6,658 nucleotides of DNA from Candidatus Hydrothermota bacterium (lineage in GTDB: Bacteria > Hydrothermota > Hydrothermia > B15-G9): positions 1 through 6,658 of the forward strand of contig QNDP01000075.1 in assembly GCA_003645975.1 (NCBI GenBank), written 5' to 3'. The notes beneath the pieces are model-generated. The model was not told where the DNA came from. It saw only the letters and a program-made list of their open reading frames with translations, and searched no databases. A program made the translations under genes and the position numbers. Of the stretch, positions 5,839 to 6,658 are shown one piece after another (the first letter of the stretch is position 1; each line of letters starts with the position of its first letter).

Positions 5839-5851
5839 GGTGTTCAACACC
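5839..5851. promoter_or_regulatory. Palindrome upstream of the secreted-protein gene
   Basis: GGTGTT-C-AACACC is a perfect 6-bp inverted repeat with one central base, so it cannot fold as a hairpin and looks like a dimer-binding site. A weak -10-like CATAAC (5852-5857, minus) adjoins it, placing it over the presumed transcription start, 28 bp before the start codon. Regulator unknown. Confidence 0.35.
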
Positions 5852-5858
5852 GTTATGC

Positions 5859-6122
5859 TCAATGAAATTGTCCTAAATTTGAGACCTTAACCCTTGATTT
5901 TCCGAGATAATCAAAGACAACGCCACATTTTGAGCGTCCCACAATTCGGTCTTTCGACAAAGTATTATCTGGCACTCTGACAAATGCATCAGCTTCCATG
6001 TTCTCAATAGGCGCTTCAAGTGTTCGTCCATGAATTTTTCGATAGTCTCGCCCGTCAAAATCCTGAAATTTGATCGAATCGAGTTCCAAGAGTCGAAAAT
6101 TTCCTTTGGTGCAGCGCAACAT
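5859..6122 (-). CDS. Doubtful small ORF, 87 residues; possible gene remnant
   Basis: An open frame of 87 residues ending 47 nt before the secreted-protein start. The C-terminal part, VRVPDNTLSKDRIVGRSKC followed by VVFDYLGKSRVKV, has a loose resemblance to the end of retropepsin-like aspartic proteases (I-L-G-R-D, then a strand with FD), but no D-T/S-G active-site motif is present. ATG 6122 has no SD. In-frame codons upstream of a TGA located just before the ATG also read plausibly (GILTPFAKVVKDAESP), so this may be the end of a broken gene. A second frame (5873-6145) overlaps it. Either could be spurious. Confidence 0.2.
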   Translation of the reverse strand: MLRCTKGNFRLLELDSIKFQDFDGRDYRKIHGRTLEAPIENMEADAFVRVPDNTLSKDRIVGRSKCGVVFDYLGKSRVKVSNLGQFH

Positions 6123-6147
6123 GCTAAATCACGGAGATTCTGCATCT

Positions 6148-6176
6148 TTGACTACTTTTGCAAATGGTGTTAATAT
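6148..6176 (+). promoter_or_regulatory. Promoter of the sufC-like gene
   Basis: TTGACT (6148-6153) and TAATAT (6171-6176) are separated by exactly 17 bp, five and four matches to the sigma70 consensus boxes. Transcription would start near 6183, giving a leader of about 23 nt with GGAGG at 6196-6200. This is the best promoter in the window. Confidence 0.65.
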
Positions 6177-6205
6177 ACCTGCCCTAACTTTGCATGGAGG
6201 ACTTT

Positions 6206-6658
6206 ATGGAAAAACCAGAGCTTTTGAAAGTCGAGTCCCTTGAGGTTGAGGTTGGTGGACACAAGATCCTCAAAGGTGTGGACTTGAGCATAAGGGAAGG
6301 CGAAATCCATGTCCTTTTTGGACCCAACGGCTCAGGCAAGACGACACTTTTGGGGGCGATAATGGGCTTGCCTCAATACAAGATTCTTTCCGGCCGCATC
6401 ATCTTCAAGGGCATGGATATAACCGATATGCCTCCGAATGAGCGCGCAAAGCTCGGGATCGGATTGGCGTTCCAAAAGCCGCCCGCCGTTCGTGGTGTCA
6501 GGCTTGGAAAACTGGTCGAACTGATCAATCGCTCAGGAAAATCTGTCGATGAGTTGGCCGAAATGCTGAACTTGAATTCACATCTTCTACGAGACCTCAA
6601 TCTCGGCTTTTCCGGAGGCGAGACAAAACGGTCGGAGATGCTGCAACTGCTTGCTCAG
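6206..6658 (+). CDS. sufC: SufC-like Fe-S cluster assembly ATPase, N-terminal part (partial)
   Basis: The visible 151 codons encode an ABC-type ATPase of the SufC family, the soluble ATPase that powers the SufBCD scaffold for Fe-S cluster assembly in the cytosol. Seen: Walker A GPNGSGKTT (39-47), SGRIIFKGMDITDMPPNERAK (62-82) as in SufC proteins, Q-loop Q90 in LAFQKPP, and the ABC signature FSGGETKRSEMLQLLAQ (135-151). SGGExKRxExLQ is much more SufC-like than transporter-like, where SGGQxQR is usual. The Walker B and switch His lie beyond the window. The short helical segment between Q-loop and signature (about 45 residues) resembles the compact SufC versions of thermophiles and archaea rather than E. 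coli SufC; that is an inference. The start ATG 6206 has GGAGG 5 nt upstream. A SufB/SufD-like gene would be expected downstream. Confidence 0.9.
   Translation, partial: MEKPELLKVESLEVEVGGHKILKGVDLSIREGEIHVLFGPNGSGKTTLLGAIMGLPQYKILSGRIIFKGMDITDMPPNERAKLGIGLAFQKPPAVRGVRLGKLVELINRSGKSVDELAEMLNLNSHLLRDLNLGFSGGETKRSEMLQLLAQ

Larger units (their letters stand above)
5812..6205. other. Divergent spacer between the secreted-protein gene and sufC
   Basis: These 394 bases contain the SD and a putative start-site palindrome for the secreted-protein gene on the minus strand, a doubtful small ORF (5859-6122, minus), and the sufC promoter on the plus strand. Two overlapping minus-strand frames are open across most of it, which may reflect a decayed gene. 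Nothing else is recognised. Confidence 0.6.

Noticed and set aside
5368..5865. Plus-strand open frame of 165 codons
   Set aside because: Antisense to the signal peptide and InlB-like repeats; rich in R, H and C as expected for a shadow frame.
6373..6600. Minus-strand open frame within the sufC-like gene
   Set aside because: Antisense shadow of the Walker A to signature region, which is clearly coding on the plus strand.

Overview
This 6.66 kb bacterial chromosomal window has moderate GC content and compact genes, most with clear Shine-Dalgarno (SD) sites. It looks like a Gram-negative-type, possibly uncultivated lineage. The clues are a membrane pyrophosphatase, a SufC-family ATPase of the short form, and a large secreted protein ending in a sorting domain like that of the type IX secretion system (T9SS), as found in Bacteroidota and related or candidate phyla. 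No marker gene fixes the taxon, so this placement is an inference.

Layout. (1) 1-670, minus: N-terminal third of a membrane ion-pumping pyrophosphatase (hppA), running off the left edge. (2) 671-754: a short divergent promoter region. (3) 755-2707, plus: an apparent three-gene operon. It holds a polytopic membrane protein resembling the PrsW/YhfC intramembrane protease group, an S4-domain RNA-binding protein of the RqcP/Hsp15 type that overlaps it by ATGA, and a MalG/UgpE-type sugar ABC permease without visible partners. (4) 2719-3474, minus: a HAD-superfamily hydrolase convergent with the operon; an inverted repeat spans the junction. (5) 3475-3816: a non-coding stretch with the HAD promoter, two inverted repeats placed like operators, and a short tRNA-3'-end-like segment. 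(6) 3817-5811, minus: a 664-residue secreted protein with two InlB-B-like repeats, a large unrecognised beta-rich central region and a T9SS/FlgD-like C-terminal domain. (7) 5812-6205: a spacer with a palindrome at the putative start of the secreted-protein transcript, a doubtful small ORF, and a good sigma70-type promoter for the next gene. (8) 6206-6658, plus: the 5' part of a SufC-like Fe-S assembly ATPase, running off the right edge.

The genes do not form one pathway. They are mostly housekeeping genes (energy coupling, ribosome-associated quality control, Fe-S assembly) mixed with transport and cell-surface genes. The least explained items are the secreted protein, the PrsW/YhfC-like membrane protein that keeps one signature Glu but appears to lack the other catalytic residues, and the palindromes at transcription starts. 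I found no CRISPR array, transposase, rRNA or intact tRNA, and nothing that clearly makes up a new multi-gene system.
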